64,000 nucleotides of DNA from Blastococcus sp. URHD0036 (GCF_000701365.1 NZ_JNIK01000011.1:62001-126000); one strand, 5' to 3'. Counted from the stretch's first letter, positions 26,101 through 34,299 are shown. A program made the numbers and translations. Notes: generated by a model from the letters alone, not told the origin.

Positions 26101-27641
26101 GTGAGCACCCGGTTGTCCTGGTCGGTGCTCCCCTGCCAGCCGACGCGGAGACCACCGGACGTCGGGGTGACCGAGACGCCCGGGGTCACCGACGGGCCCA
26201 TCGCGTTCGGTGCCATCGAGGGGACGGCGAAGCGGACGAGGCCCTGCTGCCCCTGACCGTTCACCCGCGGGAACTCGCCGCCGTAGACGACGTACTGCCC
26301 GTTGCCCGTGACGCTCCAGCCGGCCTGGTACTGGCCGGTGAAGCTGCCCTGCGTGAAGGTCGGGAACCAGTTGAGCAGCTGCGGCGCCGGCTGCCCGGCG
26401 AAGTTGGCGTTGGCCTGCGTGATGGTGCCGACCCGGCCGTTGGCGGCCGTGCTCAGCGCCGTCGCAAACTTCCACACCTGCGGGTCCTGCTCGGGGTAGC
26501 CACCGATGTTGATGCACTGGTGGGCGTGCGAGGCCAGGTAGAGGGCGTCACCCATCGCGTAGCTGCTGTAGGTGTCACCCCGGCAGTCGCCGATCATCTT
26601 GACCTGGCCACCGTTCGCCGTCACGGCGAAGGAACCCTCGAGGTTGCCGGGTCCGTAGTAGTCGTAGCCCGTGCCGTAGACGGTGGTGCCGTCGGTCGAC
26701 AGGCTCCAGACGGCGGAGTTCACGCCCTGGTTGGTGATGATCTGGTTGAACGCGAAGGGCCGGTTTGCGGCGCTCACCGGGTCGAGGGCGGCGATGGCCG
26801 TGGCCAGCGCACCGTTCATGGAGTAGAACCGCCCGCCGACGACGACCTGCGCACCACCGCCGGTCACGACGAGGGACGTGACGTCGATCGAGGTCTGGTT
26901 GTTGCGCCCCGCGTCGAGGGTCCCGGGGATGGGCTTGCCGGCGGCGTCGAAGAAGGGCAGCCGGTTACCACTGGTCGGCCCGGCACCGGGGACCGGCGCC
27001 CAGGGCAGCAGGCCACCGTCGGCCGCGCGGACAGCGGCCAGCCGGGTGCGGCTCACGCCGCCGACGGCACTGAGGCCACCACCGAAGTACACCGTCGTGT
27101 TGGTCGCGGCGACCGCGGCGACCTCACCGTTGACGCTGGGCTTGAAGCCGTCGACCAGGGCACCGGTGCGGGTGTCGTAGGCGGCGATCCGCTGGCGGGG
27201 CTGCCCGTCGGCGACCGTGAAGTCGCCGCCGACGTACAGCCGGGTGCCGTCGGGAGAGGCCGCCAGGGCCCGCGCCTGGGCGTTGAGGTTCGGCGCGAAC
27301 GAGGTGATCAGCTGGCCGGTGCGGATGTCGAAGGCCAGCAGGTTGTTGCGCACGGTCTCGTTCGTACCGGCGGCCGCTCCGGCCGGACGGGCGCGGGTGA
27401 ACGAGCCGCCGACGTACACGGTGTCGCCGACGACGACCTGCGACCACACCACACCGTTGATCTGCACGGTCGGCAGTGCGTCCGCCGTCACCGTCGTGGG
27501 GTTGGTCGCCGTCACCGGCGTCGGGGCGCTGTCGGCCCTCGCGGTCCCCGGGAGGGCCAGGGCCCAACTCCCTACCGCGACCGCCGCTGCCGCCATCGCC
27601 GCGACGGCGCGCTTGCGCACACCTGTCCTCACGTCCCCCAT
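23118..27641 (-). CDS. Giant secreted multidomain protein, paralogue of the 18398-22876 gene
   Basis: 1,507 residues with the same architecture as its downstream neighbour. Signal peptide 1-37 (ARA|DSAP); beta-propeller (about 45-480); fibronectin-like segment; LamG-like domain (about 590-800, DHWSLGERSG); PKD pair (about 815-980, WDFGDGTTGTG, WTWGDGTAAG). Then the 205-residue module (from about 990, DAFDRSTTGGLGTAPLGGLW), a third PKD (about 1241) and the module again (about 1305 to end, DAFERAVTAGLGNADVGGAW). Propellers of the two proteins are very alike (TVQINGV.WSQVVVG.TVYVGGSFT); the LamG parts differ more. This indicates tandem duplication followed by divergence. It is exported; ligand unknown. 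Confidence 0.85.
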   Translation of the reverse strand: MGDVRTGVRKRAVAAMAAAAVAVGSWALALPGTARADSAPTPVTATNPTTVTADALPTVQINGVVWSQVVVGDTVYVGGSFTRARPAGAAAGTNETVRNNLLAFDIRTGQLITSFAPNLNAQARALAASPDGTRLYVGGDFTVADGQPRQRIAAYDTRTGALVDGFKPSVNGEVAAVAATNTTVYFGGGLSAVGGVSRTRLAAVRAADGGLLPWAPVPGAGPTSGNRLPFFDAAGKPIPGTLDAGRNNQTSIDVTSLVVTGGGAQVVVGGRFYSMNGALATAIAALDPVSAANRPFAFNQIITNQGVNSAVWSLSTDGTTVYGTGYDYYGPGNLEGSFAVTANGGQVKMIGDCRGDTYSSYAMGDALYLASHAHQCINIGGYPEQDPQVWKFATALSTAANGRVGTITQANANFAGQPAPQLLNWFPTFTQGSFTGQYQAGWSVTGNGQYVVYGGEFPRVNGQGQQGLVRFAVPSMAPNAMGPSVTPGVSVTPTSGGLRVGWQGSTDQDNRVLTYRVFRDNGAQPVATFTRSSLWWQVAPVAWTDRTAAAGSHTYRVTVSDPFGNEVAIGTGTGTSSGTTATRPYAAAVQADGATDHWSLGERSGTTSSDLDGVDDLVGSGGLARGIAGALRGDTDTSTWFDGVGGYFSTQTPRQGLHTFSVEAWFETRSTAGGKILGFGDQRTGLSNNHDRQVWLEPSGKLHFAVFPGFGAELVTPTALNNGQWHHVVASVGASGMSLYVDGKLVASRTDVIMAQYITGYWRIGGDRTWSGAPYFNGLIDEVAVYPTVLSADQVARHYAVGTTGTGANLAPEASFTSSAQDLTASFDGTLSVDPDGAAIAGYRWDFGDGTTGTGVTATHAYAAGGTYTVRLTVTDAAGATGTAQRQVIVAAPPNKAPTAAFTATATDLSVAVDGRGSSDADGTLASYRWTWGDGTAAGTGATATHAFAAAGVYQVTLTVTDDDGATGSVTRGVAVAAAGATPPIVTDAFDRSTTGGLGTAPLGGLWTASVGAARQSVSGGAAVLTLPSAGLETIAHLGGVSVTSADVRTAFTPSSVPTGSGTYAYVTGRRVGSGEEYTVRVRVAPDGSVYLALSRVTGGVETFPGGEVLVPGLTWRSGTTLATRVQVAGTGTTTITASVWVAGQAEPATPQLSRTDTTAALQKPGSVGIGAYRPANATAATSVAFADLAVTAVGATPTPPPANVAPTAAFTAQATGLAVAVDGRTSADSDGTVAGYSWNWGDGTAAGSGATASHTYATAGSYTVTLTVTDDDGATATATRPVTLTAPGGPAQPLVLAADAFERAVTAGLGNADVGGAWTASVGASRLSVASGGAVLSLPTAGNETGAYLGSVAATAVDVRAAVSLSSAPTGTGTFVEIGGRRVGAGNEYTVRMRVAPDGGVFLALSRIVAGTETFPGGETQVAGLTWTPGSVLQVRVRVTGTGTTTVTGAVWATGGTEPVTPQLSRTDTTAALQAPGTVGIGAYRPGSATAATAVRFDDLQVTVAQ

Positions 27642-27847
27642 GCGAGCCCCCGCTCAAGTACCGATACACAACCGTCCCGAAGGGGCGGTCGATGGATACT
27701 AAGCGTGACGATCGCGGCGGGAACAGGGCCGGGCGACTACACGATCCGGTGATGACCTGCGCTTTCTCACCACAAGGGATGAGGCGCTGTCACTGCGAGT
27801 GATCGCGCGCTGGCCGGTAGGCGCGCCGGTCCCGGCCCCACGACGCA
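27642..27847. promoter_or_regulatory. Upstream region of the second giant surface-protein gene
   Basis: Minus strand: site B (27790-27802), 31 nt, AGGTCATC, then a TTCCCG/TAGTAT promoter-like pair 16 nt apart with TAGTAT at about 27695-27700, about 55 nt upstream of the ATG. No gene is present. Confidence 0.5.
27790..27802. promoter_or_regulatory. TCAC-N5-GTGA inverted repeat (site B)
   Basis: TCACTGCGAGTGA, perfectly symmetric (TCACT-GCG-AGTGA), centred 155 nt upstream of the start at 27641. Confidence 0.5.
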
Positions 27848-27885
27848 CGACGACCCGCCCCCGCGGGTGCGGGGACGGGTCGTCG
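27848..27885 (-). terminator. Terminator of the DUF4352-like gene
   Basis: A 10-bp stem (27848-27857 with 27876-27885), one mismatch, then 5 more pairs around a 6-nt loop, 24 nt after the stop codon at 27910. Confidence 0.75.
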
Positions 27886-27909
27886 GGCGGAACTGGGTGG
27901 TGCGGCGGC

Positions 27910-28578
27910 TCAGGCCACCGGACCGGTGAACAGCAGCAGCGGGGCGCCGGCCTGGTAGCCGACCTCGACGGTGATCAGGTCGCGGTCCTGGGTCGGCACG
28001 GTGAAGACGTAGACGCCCTCGCCGCTCTCGCCCGGGGCCACCATGCCGGTGAACGGGACCCGCGACGGGTCGTCCAGCGGAGAGGCCGGCGTCCGGTCGC
28101 TCCCGCGGTACAGGTTCACCGCCACGCCGTCGAGCGAGACGGGCTCCGAGGTCCCGTTCTCGATGCGCACGGTCAGCCGGAGCGCCGGCCCGGCGATGTT
28201 GCCCGGACCGACGGCCGTCCCGTCGATGGCGTCGATAGCCGTGATGGTCGCCACGATGCCGTTCCCGACCGCGGCCGGGGCGTCGAGCGACACCTCCGAC
28301 AGCGACGCCGGCGGCTCGTCGACGTCCTCGGTCGGCCCGGTGGGCGTGGGAGTCGGCGGCAGCGGCGCGATCGTCACGTCGGGAGCACCCGCGGTGGGCG
28401 CGGCGGTGGACGAGGCCGCAGCCGCATCACCCCCGTCGTCCCCCCGGGTGCTCAGCAGCCACACCAGCGCGACGAGGACGACGAGCAGGGCTCCCCCGGC
28501 GGCGACCACCCGACGGCGGCGCAGCGGGCTCTCCCCGCCGTCCTCCCTCGACGGCGCCGGCCGTTCCTGGACCTCCAC
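27910..28578 (-). CDS. Membrane-anchored protein with DUF4352-like extracellular domain
   Basis: About 222 residues. An Arg-rich cytoplasmic start is followed by one membrane helix (VVAAGGALLVVLVALVWLL), a Ser/Thr/Pro-rich linker (TIAPLPPTPTPTGPTEDVD), then a beta-sandwich-like domain (LRLTVRIENGTSEPVSLDGV ... FTGMVAPGESGEGVYVFTVP) that looks like DUF4352/Telomeric-repeat-like secreted folds. Function unknown. GTG 28578 has GGGGGAG 5 nt upstream. A GTG at 28645-28647 overlaps the upstream glycosyltransferase stop (GTGA) and would add 23 residues. It is probably co-transcribed with that glycosyltransferase. Confidence 0.7.
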   Translation of the reverse strand: MEVQERPAPSREDGGESPLRRRRVVAAGGALLVVLVALVWLLSTRGDDGGDAAAASSTAAPTAGAPDVTIAPLPPTPTPTGPTEDVDEPPASLSEVSLDAPAAVGNGIVATITAIDAIDGTAVGPGNIAGPALRLTVRIENGTSEPVSLDGVAVNLYRGSDRTPASPLDDPSRVPFTGMVAPGESGEGVYVFTVPTQDRDLITVEVGYQAGAPLLLFTGPVA

Positions 28579-28643
28579 GGTGTCTCCCCCCTGACGCCCC
28601 TCCGGGGGCGCCTCGTGTGCCTCGGTCCCGCGACCGGCGCGGG

Positions 28644-29903
28644 TCACTGCTGCGCTGCCGGCAGGTGGTGCCAGGCCGGCGACTGCGTGGGCCTGGGCAG
28701 GTGGAGCACGTTGTCCGGCCGCGGCTCAGCGGCCACCGCGACCGACGGCAGGTCGGCGTCGGTGGCGCGACGGGCCCCGCTGGGCCGGCGCTTCGGGACG
28801 TCGCGGGTGGCCAGGCGCCGGGCGAGGTCCTCGTAGCCGGCGGCCACGTGGTCCCAGTCGTAGCGCAGGGCCAGCTCCCGCGAGCGGCGACCGTCGCGGG
28901 CGGCCTTCACGGGGTCGGCCTCGACGCCCTCGACCTCACGGGCGACGTCCTCCGGGGTGCGGAAGAAGCGGCCGGCGTCGGCGATGACCTCACGGTTGAA
29001 GGAGCAGTCGAACGCGGTGACGGCCGCCCCCGCGCCGATCGCCCGCAGCAGCGACGGGTTGGTGCCCCCCACCGAGTGGCCGTGCAGGTACGTCGCGCTG
29101 TGCGCGTACAGCTGGTCGAGCAGCTCCTGGTCCCAGACCCCGCCGAGGAAGCGGGTCCGGTCGTCGGCCAGGTCGTGCACCCGCTGGGTGTACTCGTCGG
29201 CGTAGGGCGCCGAGCCGACGACGACCAGCGGCTTGACCGCCGCACTGCGGGTGTAGCCGTCCACGATCACGTCGACGTGGTTCTCCGGCTCGAAGCGGGC
29301 CACGACCAGGTGGAAGCCGCCCGGCTCCAGCCCGAGCTCGGCCAGCCGGTCCTGTCCGGGCCGGATGATCGGGGCGCCGTAGGTCAGCAGCGTGGTCGGC
29401 GCGGCGAAGGCGTCCTCGTAGTAGTCGGCGATGCCCTGCGCGTCGGCGATCAGCGCATCGGACCAGCGCACCGCCAGGCTCTCGGCCATGCGGTAGTAGC
29501 GCCGGCCGGCGCCGCCCCACTTCGCGCGCTTCCACTCCAGGCCGTCCACGTGCGTGGCGACCGGGATGCGGGCGGCGCGGAGCACCGGCAGCAGCGGCGA
29601 GTTCGCGGAGTTGAACACGAAGGCCGCGTCCGTCCGGTGCGTGACCAGGTGCGCGACCGACAGCGCGGTGTGGCTGAGCGTCTCCAGCGAGCGCTTCCGC
29701 GCCGCCGGCAGGTGCACCAGCTCCATGCCCTGGAACTCCGCGAGCGGCTGCTCCGTCGATCCGGGGACCGTGCGGCAGTAGACGACGACGCGGTGACCGG
29801 CGTCGGCGAGCCGCCGGCCGATCTCCTCGACGGCGGTCTCGAACCCGCCGTATCGCGCGGGGACGCCGCGCGTCCCCACCATGGCGATGCTCATGCGGTC
29901 CAT
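28644..29903 (-). CDS. Glycosyltransferase with DUF1972 N-terminal domain (rhamnosyltransferase-like, GT4)
   Basis: About 419 residues. The N-terminal DUF1972 signature is unmistakable: MVGTRGVPARYGGFETAVEEIG. It is followed by HVDGLEWKRAKWGGAGRRYYR and ADAQGIADYY. The GT-B C-terminal half has VARFEPENHVDVIVDGY and the HSVGGTNPSLLRAIGAG acceptor/donor region. Relatives add rhamnose or galactose early in exopolysaccharide repeat assembly; the sugar here is unknown. ATG 29903 was chosen because the conserved domain follows at once; frames upstream (to 29960) lack a ribosome binding site. The downstream gene overlaps or closely follows. Confidence 0.87.
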   Translation of the reverse strand: MDRMSIAMVGTRGVPARYGGFETAVEEIGRRLADAGHRVVVYCRTVPGSTEQPLAEFQGMELVHLPAARKRSLETLSHTALSVAHLVTHRTDAAFVFNSANSPLLPVLRAARIPVATHVDGLEWKRAKWGGAGRRYYRMAESLAVRWSDALIADAQGIADYYEDAFAAPTTLLTYGAPIIRPGQDRLAELGLEPGGFHLVVARFEPENHVDVIVDGYTRSAAVKPLVVVGSAPYADEYTQRVHDLADDRTRFLGGVWDQELLDQLYAHSATYLHGHSVGGTNPSLLRAIGAGAAVTAFDCSFNREVIADAGRFFRTPEDVAREVEGVEADPVKAARDGRRSRELALRYDWDHVAAGYEDLARRLATRDVPKRRPSGARRATDADLPSVAVAAEPRPDNVLHLPRPTQSPAWHHLPAAQQ

Positions 29904-29972
29904 CGGAGAAGTCCGTTCGTCGCGGGTCGGTCCCCACCTGATCGGCAGGACCTCATCCATCCTGAAGACGCA

Positions 29973-30019
29973 GGTCGCGGCGGGCGTCCCCCCGGAGGGT
30001 GAGGATGACCGCCGCGACC
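29973..30019 (-). terminator. Stem-loop after the sugar-phosphate transferase gene
   Basis: An 11-bp perfect stem (29973-29983 with 30009-30019) with a 25-nt loop, 7 nt after the stop codon at 30027. The long loop makes termination less certain. Confidence 0.5.
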
Positions 30020-30026
30020 GTCACGG

Positions 30027-31523
30027 TCAGTAGGCGCCAGACCGGCTGAGGACGGCGCGGAACGTCTTGACGAGGATCAGCAGGTCCATGGCCATCGACC
30101 AGTTCTCGACGTAGCGCAGGTCGAGGCGCACGGCCTCCTCCCACGCGAGGTCGCTGCGGCCGGAGATCTGCCACAGGCCGGTGAGACCCGGCTTCACCAG
30201 CAGCCGTCGGCTGACCTGGGTGTCGTACCGGGCGACCTCACCCGGCAGCGGCGGCCGAGGGCCGACCAGCGACATGGAGCCGCCCAGGACGTTGAGCAGC
30301 TGCGGCAGCTCGTCCAGGGAGAGCCGGCGGAGCCAGCGGCCGACCGGCGTCACCCGCGGGTCGACGCGCATCTTGAACAGCAGACCGTCGGAGATGTTGC
30401 CCGCACTCAGGGCGTCGACCTGCCGGTCGGCGTCGACGACCATGCTGCGGAACTTCAGCATCGTGAAGGTCTGACCGTTCACGCCCACCCGCTCCTGGCG
30501 GTACAGCACCGGCCCGGGGCTGTTCAGCCGCACGGCGAGGGCGATGCCGAGCAGGACCGGCGCCATGAAGATCAGCGCCACGGCCGCGACCGTGCGGTCG
30601 AGGGCGGCCTTGGCGACGCGGTGCCAGCCCTCGAACCGGGGCTGCTCGACCGCCAGCAGCGGCAGCCCCTCGAAGGGGCGGATGTGCAGCCGGGGGCCGG
30701 CGACCTCGATGAGGCCAGGGGCGACGAGCAGCTCGATGCCGGTGCCCTCGAGCTGCCACGACAGCTGACGCAGGTACTGCGCGGCGGTCTCGCTCGCCGA
30801 GGTCACGGCGATGGTCTCCGCGCCGTGGCGGCCGGCCATCGCGACGACGTCGTCCAGGCCCCCGACGGGCACACCCAGGGAGGCGGCGACGAGGTCGCGG
30901 CTCTCCGGGGTGACGCAGGCGGCGACGACGTCCATGCCGGCGAAGCGCTCCTTGCGGATCCGCTCGACCAGCTCGAGCACGGCCCCGCCGCGGCCGACCA
31001 CGATGACCCGGCTCGTGCACGAGCCGAGGGCGCGCAGCCGGCGCAGCCAGCACCGGGCGCCGAAGCGGACGATCAGGGAGGCCAGCGTCAGCGCCGGGAC
31101 GGCGACGACGACCAGGCCGCGGGAGAGGTCCAGGGCGGCGGCGTAGGAGGCCAGGCCGAGCGCCGACAGCAGCAGGAGGCCGGCCCGGCCCGCCCGGCGG
31201 TACTCGTCGCTGCCGGTACCGAAGACCCGCTCCGAGTAGGCGCCGGTCGCGGCCAGCAGGGCCGGCCAGGCCAGGACGAGGGAGATGGCGGCCCACAGCA
31301 ACGGCTCCCGCGCCGACAGCATCTCGCGGTGGGCGACCAGGACGGCACCTCCGGCGACCGCGGCGGCCAGTGACTCGATCGCCACCAGCGCCAGCGTGTA
31401 GCGGCGGGCCCACGCCGACGGGCCGCGGCGCACCGTGGCCCGGGGCGCGAACGGGACGGATGGGCGAGCAGTCGCCTGCAGCGACGTGGTTCCCAGTCGG
31501 ATCTGATCGCGGTCGAGTAGCAC
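30027..31523 (-). CDS. Undecaprenyl-phosphate sugar phosphotransferase (WbaP/CpsE type)
   Basis: A 498-residue initiating enzyme of lipid-linked polysaccharide synthesis. It has about five N-terminal membrane helices (to about 155), a CoA-binding-like domain with RVIVVGRGGAVLELVERIR, and a C-terminal bacterial sugar transferase domain. The latter carries DRTVAAVALIFMAPVLLGIA, SPGPVLYRQERVGVNGQTFTM, FRSMVVDADRQ, RRLSLDELPQLLNVLGGSMS, GPRP and KPGLTGLWQISGRSD. It transfers a hexose 1-phosphate from UDP-sugar to undecaprenyl phosphate. GTG 31523 is preceded by GGGGGG. It is probably the first gene of a unit including the DUF1972 glycosyltransferase, although a stem-loop separates them. Confidence 0.93.
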   Translation of the reverse strand: MLLDRDQIRLGTTSLQATARPSVPFAPRATVRRGPSAWARRYTLALVAIESLAAAVAGGAVLVAHREMLSAREPLLWAAISLVLAWPALLAATGAYSERVFGTGSDEYRRAGRAGLLLLSALGLASYAAALDLSRGLVVVAVPALTLASLIVRFGARCWLRRLRALGSCTSRVIVVGRGGAVLELVERIRKERFAGMDVVAACVTPESRDLVAASLGVPVGGLDDVVAMAGRHGAETIAVTSASETAAQYLRQLSWQLEGTGIELLVAPGLIEVAGPRLHIRPFEGLPLLAVEQPRFEGWHRVAKAALDRTVAAVALIFMAPVLLGIALAVRLNSPGPVLYRQERVGVNGQTFTMLKFRSMVVDADRQVDALSAGNISDGLLFKMRVDPRVTPVGRWLRRLSLDELPQLLNVLGGSMSLVGPRPPLPGEVARYDTQVSRRLLVKPGLTGLWQISGRSDLAWEEAVRLDLRYVENWSMAMDLLILVKTFRAVLSRSGAY

Positions 31524-31726
31524 GGTTCCCCCCGGACACCATGTGACAGTGTGTGGCCGCCGTCACCGCCCACCGCGTTCCTGACGTGCAGGTTCACCGG
31601 TGGAACGATGTCGAGCCACGGATGACCATCACAGTCCGTCACCCGAGGGTCAACACGCTCCGTGACGTTCACCCCGACGAGGGGCGAAAGGGGTCACCCG
31701 TTCACCACGGAGCGTGACGAGAGCCG
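31524..31726. promoter_or_regulatory. Upstream region of the sugar-phosphate transferase with two TCAC-N5-GTG sites
   Basis: Minus-strand TCACGGAGCGTGT (31665-31653) and TCACGCTCCGTGG (31717-31705) are near matches of the TCAC-N5-GTGA element. They contain inverted 11-mers (CACGCTCCGTG/CACGGAGCGTG, 31654-31664 and 31706-31716). TGGTCATCC follows the nearer site. The nearer site is centred 136 nt before the start. No gene is present. Confidence 0.4.
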
Positions 31727-32323
31727 TCAGGTCCTGGGGTGGACCACGTTCTGCGCGCCCTCGAGGCCCTTGCCGAGAAGCTCCTCCGTGGCGTCGGCCG
31801 CCTCGGCGATCAGCAGTTCGAGCTCCTTGCGCTCGGTGCCGGAGAAGTCCTTGAGGACGAAGTCGGCCGGGTCCTGCCGACCGGGCGGACGCCCGATGCC
31901 GACGCGGACGCGGAGGTAGTCCTTGGTGCCGGCGGACCGGCTGATGGAGCGCAGTCCGTTGTGGCCGCCCTCGCCACCGCCGCGCTTCAGCCGCACGGCC
32001 GAGAAGGGGATGTCGAGCTCGTCGTGGACCACGACGAGGTCGTCGGCCGGGATCTTCGACCAGTCGAGCAGCCCGCGCACGGGGCCGCCGGACTCGTTCA
32101 TGTAGCAGGTGGGGCGGGCCAGGACGACGCGGCGCCCGGCCAGCCGGCCCTCGCCGACGAGCGCCCGGGACCGGGCGCCCTTGCCCGGCGACAGCTTCAC
32201 GCCGGCGCGGGCGGCGAGCTCGTCGAGCACCATCGCGCCGACGTTGTGCCGGTTGCCCGCGTAGGCCGGCCCGGGGTTGCCGAGCCCGACCACGAGGAAG
32301 GGACCCTCGGACGGCGGCGACAC
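31727..32323 (-). CDS. pth: Peptidyl-tRNA hydrolase
   Basis: Pth releases tRNA from peptidyl-tRNA that has dropped off ribosomes. The 198-residue protein has GLGNPG (13-18), YAGNRHNVG with catalytic His26, CYMNESGG (Asn76), HDELDIPF (Asp101) and [13 protein letters not shown] (His121-Asn122), then [19 protein letters not shown]. Length and all active-site residues match bacterial Pth. The start is GTG 32323, with [17 protein letters not shown] following. rplY lies directly upstream, the standard actinobacterial pair, separated by a strong hairpin. Confidence 0.96.
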   Translation of the reverse strand: MSPPSEGPFLVVGLGNPGPAYAGNRHNVGAMVLDELAARAGVKLSPGKGARSRALVGEGRLAGRRVVLARPTCYMNESGGPVRGLLDWSKIPADDLVVVHDELDIPFSAVRLKRGGGEGGHNGLRSISRSAGTKDYLRVRVGIGRPPGRQDPADFVLKDFSGTERKELELLIAEAADATEELLGKGLEGAQNVVHPRT

Positions 32324-32335
32324 CGCCGGGGACGC

Positions 32336-32368
32336 CGCAGGGGCGCCGGCGGTGCCGGCGCCCCTGCG
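32336..32368 (-). terminator. Terminator between rplY and pth
   Basis: A 15-bp perfect stem (32336-32350 with 32354-32368) with a 3-nt loop, 26 nt after the rplY stop. It ends 13 nt before the pth GTG, so it could attenuate pth expression. Confidence 0.8.
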
Positions 32369-32394
32369 GGTCGTGCTCTCGGTCAGCGGATGCC

Positions 32395-33096
32395 TCAGCT
32401 GTTCTCGGTGGCGTCCATCGACTCGCCGCTGCCCTGGTCCTGCGGCTCGGGGACGACGTCGCCCTCGCCGGCGGCCTGGGCCTCGTCGGACTCCTCGCGC
32501 TCGATGCCGGCCTCGGCCTCGGCCTCGGCGAGCTCGGCCTCCAGGGCCTCGGCCGTCGGGGCGCCCAGGAAGCCGATGACCAGCGCCTCGGGGTCGCTGA
32601 CCAGCGTCGAGCCGGCCGGCAGCACCAGGTCGCCGGCGGTGATGTTCTGGCCGGCGGTGCGACCGGTGACGTCGACCTCGATGGAGTCGGGCAGGCGCGT
32701 GGCGTCGGCCTCGATCGAGACGGCGTTCATCTGGTGGTTCGGGATGGCGTCGACGCCCGGCTCACCCACGATGACGATCGGGACCTCGACCGTGGTCTTC
32801 TCGCCGCGGCGGACGGTCAGCAGGTCGACGTGCTCGTGCTGACGGGTCAGCGGGTCGCGCTGCACGGCCTTGGTGAGGGCCAGGTGCTCGGTGCCCTCGA
32901 GGTCGATCCTGATGAGGGCGTTGCCGCCACCGTTGCGCAGGATGGCCGCGAACTCGCGGGCCGGCAGGGACAGGTGGACGACGTCCTGGCCGTGCCCGTA
33001 GAGGACGGCGGGGATGCGGCCGGCACGGCGGGTACGGCGGGCGCTGCCCTTGCCGAACTCGGTGCGGGCCTCGGCGACGAGGCGGTAGTCAGCCAC
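32395..33096 (-). CDS. rplY: 50S ribosomal protein L25/general stress protein Ctc
   Basis: L25 binds 5S rRNA. The 233-residue long (Ctc/TL5) form has an N-terminal L25 domain (about 1-93: [29 protein letters not shown]) and a C-terminal TL5 beta domain (about 95-185: [26 protein letters not shown]). An acidic Glu/Ala-rich tail follows. The GTG at 33096 has GAGGAG 9 nt upstream. The frame is open to 33147 without protein character. It sits between prs and pth in conserved actinobacterial order. Confidence 0.95.
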   Translation of the reverse strand: MADYRLVAEARTEFGKGSARRTRRAGRIPAVLYGHGQDVVHLSLPAREFAAILRNGGGNALIRIDLEGTEHLALTKAVQRDPLTRQHEHVDLLTVRRGEKTTVEVPIVIVGEPGVDAIPNHQMNAVSIEADATRLPDSIEVDVTGRTAGQNITAGDLVLPAGSTLVSDPEALVIGFLGAPTAEALEAELAEAEAEAGIEREESDEAQAAGEGDVVPEPQDQGSGESMDATENS

Positions 33097-33238
33097 GGTG
33101 GTGTGCTCCTCGATCTCGGGTCTGGGGCCGGCGCACGCGCACGGCACACCTCACGGAGCACACGCACGTCGATCACGGAGAACGGGTCTCCCTCGCCGGG
33201 CAGGAGCGAGGATACCCCAGCGCCTCCAGCTCCCGGTC

Positions 33239-33300
33239 TTGCGGTTCTCCCCGTGCCCTTGCGGTGCTGCAGCGCCGCAACAGCACGAGGAAGACCGCAG
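33239..33300 (-). terminator. Long imperfect hairpin terminating prs
   Basis: The inner stem 33259-33267 with 33272-33280 closes a TGCA loop. Further paired blocks continue outward to 33239/33300, with about 25 pairs in total. It begins 5 nt after the prs stop codon. Confidence 0.7.
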
Positions 33301-33305
33301 AAGCT

Positions 33306-34286
33306 CTAGCTGGCGCCGTCGAAGAGGCTGGTGACGCTGCCGTCCTCGAAGACCTCCTTGATCGCGCGCGCCAGGAGCGGGGCGATCGAGAGGACGGTGA
33401 GCTTGTCGAACAGGCGGTCGGCCGGGACGGGCAGCGTGTTCGTGATGACGACCTCGCTGACCCGGCTGTTCTTCAGCCGGTCCACGGCCGGGCCGGACAG
33501 CACGCCGTGCGTGGCGGCGACGATCACGTCGGCCGCGCCCGAGTCGAAGAGGGTCTCGGCGGCCTTCACGATCGTGCCGCCGGTGTCGATCATGTCGTCG
33601 ACCAGGATGCAGACCCGGCCCTCGACCTCACCCACGACGCGGTTCGCGACGACCTCGTTGGGCTTCAGCGGGTCGCGGGTCTTGTGGATGAAGGCCAGCG
33701 GGACGCCACCGAGCTTGTCGCTCCAGCGCTCGGAGACGCGCACCCGGCCGGAGTCGGGCGAGACGACCGTGATCTCGCTGCCCGCGAGCCGCTCCTTGAG
33801 GTGGTCGACCAGCAGGTCGAGCGCGAAGAGGTGGTCGACCGGGCCGTCGAAGAAGCCCTGGATCTGCGCGGTGTGCAGGTCGACGGTCATCAGCCGGTCG
33901 GCGCCCGCGGTCTTGAACAGGTCGGCGACCAGGCGGGCGGAGATGGGCTCCCGACCGCGGTGCTTCTTGTCCTGGCGCGCGTAGGGGAAGAACGGCGCGA
34001 CGACGGTGATCCGCTTGGCCGAGGCGCGCTTGAGCGCGTCGACCATGATCAGCTGCTCCATGAGCCAGGTGTTCAGCGGCGCCGTGTGGCTCTGCACGAC
34101 GAAGGCGTCGCTGCCCCGCACCGACTCTTCGAACCGCACGAAGAGCTCTCCGTTGGCGAACTCGTACGAGGCGGTCGGCGTCGGGGTGACCCCGAGGTGA
34201 CCGGCGATCTCGTCGGTGAGTTCCGGGTACGCCCGCCCGGAGAAGAGCATGAGGCTCTTGCTGTTCGCCTGCCGGATCACGCTCAT
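33306..34286 (-). CDS. prs: Ribose-phosphate pyrophosphokinase
   Basis: Prs makes PRPP from ribose 5-phosphate and ATP for nucleotide, His and Trp synthesis. At 326 residues it has the usual length. Motifs: SGRAYPELTDEIAGHLG, the flexible-loop region RQDKKHRGREPISARLVAD, DLHTAQIQGFFDGPVDHL, VVSPDSGRVRVSE and the PRPP-binding loop VDDMIDTGGTIVKAAE. ATG 34286 was chosen because MSVIRQANSKSLMLFSG is the typical N-terminus; the frame extends upstream into glmU only as a shadow. glmU ends 13 nt upstream on the same strand, giving a glmU-prs operon. Confidence 0.96.
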   Translation of the reverse strand: MSVIRQANSKSLMLFSGRAYPELTDEIAGHLGVTPTPTASYEFANGELFVRFEESVRGSDAFVVQSHTAPLNTWLMEQLIMVDALKRASAKRITVVAPFFPYARQDKKHRGREPISARLVADLFKTAGADRLMTVDLHTAQIQGFFDGPVDHLFALDLLVDHLKERLAGSEITVVSPDSGRVRVSERWSDKLGGVPLAFIHKTRDPLKPNEVVANRVVGEVEGRVCILVDDMIDTGGTIVKAAETLFDSGAADVIVAATHGVLSGPAVDRLKNSRVSEVVITNTLPVPADRLFDKLTVLSIAPLLARAIKEVFEDGSVTSLFDGAS

Positions 34287-34299
34287 CGGTTGGATGCCC

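Noticed and set aside
18230-27752. Two very long plus-strand open frames opposite the giant surface-protein genes
   Set aside because: Composition is Arg/Gly/Asp/Val repeats with no motif, explained by codon bias of the minus-strand genes.
8885-31700. TCACCCGTTC as a shared promoter element (8887 and 31693)
   Set aside because: Only two exact copies, and TCACCCG is common in GC-rich coding DNA; spacing to genes is not consistent.
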